A stretch of DNA of 60,865 nt from CAZQGO01 sp964593065 (GTDB lineage: Bacteria > Oederibacteriota > JAAXVQ01), in NCBI GenBank assembly GCA_964593065.1, contig CAZQGO010000019.1, positions 1 to 60,865 on the forward strand, in the 5' to 3' direction. Position 1 is the first letter of the stretch. Every line of letters starts with the position of its first letter. Both the position numbers and the translations under genes were made by a program. Shown here in pieces: positions 57,510-60,865 of the stretch. The notes beneath the pieces were generated by a model. The model saw only the letters and a list, made by a program, of their open reading frames with translations, was not told the DNA's origin and made no database searches.

Positions 57510-59831
57510 CTATTTGAGGATGATCAGCACGACTTCCGCCCGGCGGTTTTTCGCGCGGCCGGCGGCCGTGGTTTCCGGGGCCAGCGGAACCAGGGTGCCG
57601 TACCCCACCGCGTCGATTAAGTCTCCCGGGATCTTGCCCGACACTTCCAGGAACTCGGCCACCCGCTGGGCGCGCTGCCGCGAGAGCTCGAACTCCTTGC
57701 CCGGGGCTTCCCGGGTGTCGGCGTGACCCTTGACCTGAACACGGTAGCGTTTGGCGTATTTCTTGATGGTATCCACGGCCTGCTGCAGGTTCTTGAAGGC
57801 GTCGAGCGGAATGCTATAAGAACCGCTCTCGAAGGGCACGGCCGTCAGATACAGGGCCAGGGCCTTGCCGGTATCGAGCGTGGATACATCCGAAGCCACG
57901 GCCCGCACAGCGGTCCGGCGGGTCAGGCCGCCCGTGAACGTCGCCTGCAGCCGGCAATAGAAGTACTGCCCGCCCTTGACCCATTTTCCCTGATTGTCCT
58001 TGCCGTTCCAGACCAGGGTGGCCGGCGCCTGGCCGCTGTCCGCGAAGACGCGCACCGTACGGCCGGTTTCGGCGTTTTGAATGACGAGTTTCCAGGAAAG
58101 CACATGGGCTTCCGGCTGCGCCTGGAGTTTGAAGGTCACCGTGCCCTCGGCTTCGTCCCCGGGTTTGAACATCTTGGGCGTGAGGTCCAGGCGCAGGCTC
58201 GGCTGGAGCTTGACCACCGGCACCTGGATCCTGTCGCCGGCCTGGTTGCCCACCGAATCCTCGACCCGCAGCACCGCCTCCAAGGTACCCGCGGGCACGA
58301 CCCCGCCGCGGTCGTCTTGGCCCGACCACGGGATGCGTTCGGGCCAGGTCCGGTCGCCCCGGAAACTCTTGACGGTCTTTTGGGCCGCGTTGCGCAGCAG
58401 CAGCTGCCAGGAAACATCCGGCACTTTTTCGGCGCCGCGGAGGCGGAAGACGAGCTTCGCGGCCGGCCGGGTGCCGTACAGGACCAGCTCCGGCGGTTCC
58501 ACGCTGAGCCGTACGGGCGGCAACTTGGTCCTGACCTCCACCGGCGCCTCCAGCAGGGCCAGGCTTTCGCCCCGGGAGTCCTGCAGCAGCAGTTTTGCTT
58601 GATAAGGCCCGTCCGGTACGGGTTTTTCAAAATCATCCTTCCCATCCCAGAGAATCGGCTCCGGATAGCCCCGGCCTTCGAAATACCGGAGCACTTGGCC
58701 GCCGGCATCCTGCAGGCCCAGCTGCCAGCTGGCCGCTTGGGCGGGCTCGCCCTGCAGCAGCCGGACGCGGAAGGAAACCGTATCCGACACCCCGTCGCCG
58801 TTGGGCGAGAAAATGTCGGCGCTGGGCAGCAGCGAGGCCTTGAAGGCCTGTGGGGCCGGCGCGCGCTCCGGCGTGGGCGCGGGCGTGGCCTCGGGCCGGG
58901 GTCCCGCCAGGACCGGCAGGCCGTAGCTGAGGGACAAGCGGTGCGACAAGCCCAGATTCGCGACCTGCCCGACCAGCGCGTATTCGATTTCCCAGCCCGC
59001 GTACTTGAAGCCGGCGCCCGCGCTGAAGGTGTTGGTCCGCAGGTTGTTCAACAGGTAGCCGGCGCGCAAGGCGAACATGTCCTGGAACCAGCGTTCGGCT
59101 CCCACCCGAAGCACGCGCACATCCTCGGCCTGGTTCCGTCCGGCCTGGATCATTTCCAGATCCAGCGCCAGCGCCGTGGCCGCGTCGTAATGATAGGCGG
59201 TGCCCAAGGCGAGGCTCTGGGGAATCTGCTCCTGCACTCCGTTGTCCCAGCGAATGCGGGTGTCCAGGTCCTGCACCCGCAACCCGAAATCCAGATTTTC
59301 GCCGGTGCGGGAAAGCGGCAGGTGGTAGCGCAGGCCTACATCCACGCCCGTGCCCAGGAAGGCTCCCCGGCTGACGCGAATGCCGCCAAACAGGAATTTC
59401 AAACTCGCGCCCAGGCGCAGGCGGTGATCATAGGACAACGGCAGGCTGCCCCCCAGACCCAGGGTGTCCGCATTGACCTCCACGGCCTCGGGATAAAACT
59501 CGTGCATCCAGGCTAGGCCCACGGCCGCGCCCTGCGGCAGGGGATACGCGGCGGCCAAGGCGGCCGAGCGCAGGCGGCCGTCATAAAGCGACCCGAAGGA
59601 GGACTGAAGGCGCAGGGCCTCCGTTTCGCTCAAGCCGGCGGGATTCCACCACACGGCCGTGCCGTCCTCCGCCAGCGCCGTGTAGGCGCCGGCCAGGCCC
59701 ATGGCTCTGGCACCCAGGCCCAGGGCGCCCCCCTTTTCATACAGGCCCGCCCGGGCGCTGACCGGCAGAACGGCGGCCAGCAGCAGGATGGCCGCGAACC
59801 AGCGGCCGGGGATCCGTCCGCTTCCGCTCAT
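57510..59831 (-). CDS. Outer-membrane protein: PorV-like barrel, FlgD-like Ig repeats and OmpA domain
   Basis: The 773-aa protein has a signal peptide (about 1-28), a PorV/UPF0164-like barrel (GLGARAMGLAGAYTALAEDGTAVWWNPAGL), a Pro-rich linker (about 320-345), three Ig-like repeats of FlgD kind (PEPILWDGKDDFEKPVP, PERIPWSGQDDRGGVVP, PATLVWNGKDNQGKWVK) and a C-terminal OmpA domain (VQVKGHADTREAPGKEFELS). It has the same plan as the protein at 38844-41081. Its ATG overlaps the stop of the upstream Thr/Pro-repeat gene by 4 nt. It likely spans the outer membrane and grips peptidoglycan. Confidence 0.88.
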   Translation of the reverse strand: MSGSGRIPGRWFAAILLLAAVLPVSARAGLYEKGGALGLGARAMGLAGAYTALAEDGTAVWWNPAGLSETEALRLQSSFGSLYDGRLRSAALAAAYPLPQGAAVGLAWMHEFYPEAVEVNADTLGLGGSLPLSYDHRLRLGASLKFLFGGIRVSRGAFLGTGVDVGLRYHLPLSRTGENLDFGLRVQDLDTRIRWDNGVQEQIPQSLALGTAYHYDAATALALDLEMIQAGRNQAEDVRVLRVGAERWFQDMFALRAGYLLNNLRTNTFSAGAGFKYAGWEIEYALVGQVANLGLSHRLSLSYGLPVLAGPRPEATPAPTPERAPAPQAFKASLLPSADIFSPNGDGVSDTVSFRVRLLQGEPAQAASWQLGLQDAGGQVLRYFEGRGYPEPILWDGKDDFEKPVPDGPYQAKLLLQDSRGESLALLEAPVEVRTKLPPVRLSVEPPELVLYGTRPAAKLVFRLRGAEKVPDVSWQLLLRNAAQKTVKSFRGDRTWPERIPWSGQDDRGGVVPAGTLEAVLRVEDSVGNQAGDRIQVPVVKLQPSLRLDLTPKMFKPGDEAEGTVTFKLQAQPEAHVLSWKLVIQNAETGRTVRVFADSGQAPATLVWNGKDNQGKWVKGGQYFYCRLQATFTGGLTRRTAVRAVASDVSTLDTGKALALYLTAVPFESGSYSIPLDAFKNLQQAVDTIKKYAKRYRVQVKGHADTREAPGKEFELSRQRAQRVAEFLEVSGKIPGDLIDAVGYGTLVPLAPETTAAGRAKNRRAEVVLIILK

Positions 59832-60865
59832 CGCAGCACCGCCAATTTATGAATTTGCCTCTCGGTCTGCCCGCTTTGCGGGTCGGTCGCCTGGATGACC
59901 ACCAGATACACGCCGGCCGATAAATCTTCGCCGGAATTGTTGGTCAGGTTCCAGGTCACGAACTCCATCTGGCCGAAATCGAGCTTGGCGACCAGTTCGC
60001 CGGCGATGCTGTAGACCTTGACCCGCACATGAACGCCGGCGATCCGCGACCGGACCCAAATCCGCGCGTACTGTTGCGCCGGGTTGGGCGCGATGCGCAC
60101 GGCATCGATCACCGACACGGCCGGGCGCAGCACGGTGATCGCCTTGGTGACCACGGTCTGGTTCCCTGCCCCGTCCGTGCACGTGCTCTGGATGTAGTAT
60201 TGGCCGCTGGCCACGAATTGATTCGCCTGGTTGGTCCCATCCCAGAAATTCTCGAAACTGTTGTCCAGCCAGATCCGCAGCTGCGCCTGGCCGTCCGGCT
60301 CGAACAGGTTCGAACTGAGGTTGAAATCGCGCACCACCTCGTGCAGCCAGCCTTCGTTCAGGACCCGGACGATGTTCCCGGAGGAATCCAGGATCACCAA
60401 TTCAAAGCGGATGGTGCGCTGGGTTTCGGTGGCCGTCGGGGAGACCGTGAACGTCGGGGTGATGGTAAAGGTCGGCGTGATGGTCGGGCTGTGCGTCGAA
60501 GTCGGCGTGATGGTGAAGGTCGGCGTCCAGGTGGACGTTTCCGTGATGGTGGGCGTGGGCGTATGCGTCGGGGTCATGGTTCCGGTCGGTGTGCCGGTGG
60601 ACGTTTCCGTGATGGTCGGCGTCGGCGTGTAGGTCGGAGTCATGCTCGGCGTGGGCGTGAACGTGGCCGTGCCGGTGTCCGTCGGGGAGACCGTGACCGT
60701 GGGCGTGGCGGTGGCGGTGGGTGTTTGCGTCGGAGTTTCCGTTGGCGTCCCCGAGGAGGTCGGCGTTGCCGTCAGGGTAGGTGAGGCGGATGGGGTGCTC
60801 GTGGGCGTATGGGTCAGGGTTTCCGTCGGTGTCTCCGTCGGGGTCGCCGTCAGCGTCTCCGTCGG
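59828..60865 (-). CDS. Thr/Pro-repeat surface protein with C-terminal FlgD-like domain, cut by window edge
   Basis: The frame is open from the right edge (346 codons) to the stop at 59828. The visible part begins with about 145 residues of TP-type repeats (TPTPTITETST twice, spaced by 22 residues), then an Ig-like domain (RTIRFELVILDSSGNIVRVL...FENFWDGTNQANQFVASGQYYI) and a C-terminal FlgD-like domain (VRVKVYSIAGELVAKLDFG...EDLSAGVYLVVIQ). Its start lies beyond 60865. It is followed at 4-nt overlap by the barrel/OmpA gene, so the two are coupled. It is probably exported and surface bound. Confidence 0.85.
   Translation of the reverse strand, partial: PTETLTATPTETPTETLTHTPTSTPSASPTLTATPTSSGTPTETPTQTPTATATPTVTVSPTDTGTATFTPTPSMTPTYTPTPTITETSTGTPTGTMTPTHTPTPTITETSTWTPTFTITPTSTHSPTITPTFTITPTFTVSPTATETQRTIRFELVILDSSGNIVRVLNEGWLHEVVRDFNLSSNLFEPDGQAQLRIWLDNSFENFWDGTNQANQFVASGQYYIQSTCTDGAGNQTVVTKAITVLRPAVSVIDAVRIAPNPAQQYARIWVRSRIAGVHVRVKVYSIAGELVAKLDFGQMEFVTWNLTNNSGEDLSAGVYLVVIQATDPQSGQTERQIHKLAVLR
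60531..60659. repeat. 66-bp direct repeat in the Thr/Pro-repeat gene
   Basis: Two units of 66 nt start at 60531 and 60597, both opening GTGGACGTTTCCGTGATGGT and differing by a few bases; each codes for 22 residues of the Thr/Pro linker. Shorter 6-nt periodicity (Thr-Pro codons) extends on both sides. Confidence 0.8.

Noticed and set aside
60400..60865. CRISPR-like or non-coding tandem repeat
   Set aside because: Period is 6 and 66 nt, in frame with Thr-Pro codons of an open reading frame; no spacers.

Overview
The window is GC-rich bacterial chromosome of ordinary housekeeping type. About 50 of the 56 genes called here are on the minus strand, mostly in tight operons with many 4-nt ATGA/GTGA start-stop overlaps. 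I recognise no rRNA, tRNA, CRISPR array, phage gene or insertion sequence. The lineage is diderm: it has ADP-heptose and KDO genes for LPS, an MsbA-like flippase, OmpA-domain and beta-barrel outer-membrane proteins, and lipoproteins. DUF4912 beside a GH57 branching enzyme, PorV-like barrels fused to FlgD-type Ig and OmpA domains, and Thr/Pro-repeat linkers suggest an uncultivated candidate-phylum relative (Omnitrophota/Firestonebacteria/FCPU426-like). That placement is inference; the sequence alone does not fix it.

Layout. 1-5,278: heat-shock genes hrcA, grpE and dnaK (dnaK cut by the left edge), preceded by DUF4912 and GH57 glycogen-type genes and an HU gene. 5,405-15,649: hemW, lepB, lepA, a secreted glycosidase-like protein, yjbQ, glmS, pdxJ, glmM (amino-sugar and vitamin B6 synthesis, protein export). 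15,803-19,242: queC, two plus-strand pcm copies (one a lipoprotein), then two small paralogous basic proteins with strong hairpins between them. 19,321-26,194: yhcC, mnmG, an unknown protein, rsmB, htpX, PilZ, rnhA. 26,191-38,684: an envelope block with kdsA-pyrG-kdsB (CMP-KDO supply) and msbA, gmhB, a heptosyltransferase, a LysM/DUF3108 lipoprotein, gmhA, rfaE1, rfaE2 and asnB (heptose supply, LPS export).

38,844-43,041: three outer-envelope proteins. 43,079-47,152: ahcY and metK (SAM cycle) divergent from a radical-SAM gene, across a region with a consensus promoter, inverted repeats and a leader terminator. 47,260-53,178: PilZ, a diacylglycerol-kinase-like enzyme, a BadF-type ATPase, GH13, patatin, an HD hydrolase and a small membrane protein. 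53,260-57,407: a sugar ABC importer without its ATPase, whose first permease has a very long disordered N-terminus. 57,510-60,865: a second barrel/OmpA fusion and a Thr/Pro-repeat surface protein cut by the right edge.

Genes missed by a simple ORF length cut-off were recovered by hand: the dnaK 5' end, a 57-aa paralogue at 19,069-19,242, a 59-aa membrane protein at 52,999-53,178 and a 44-aa ORF at 49,454-49,588. The least explained parts are the small paralogue pair with its structured spacer, the metK leader and the permease extension.
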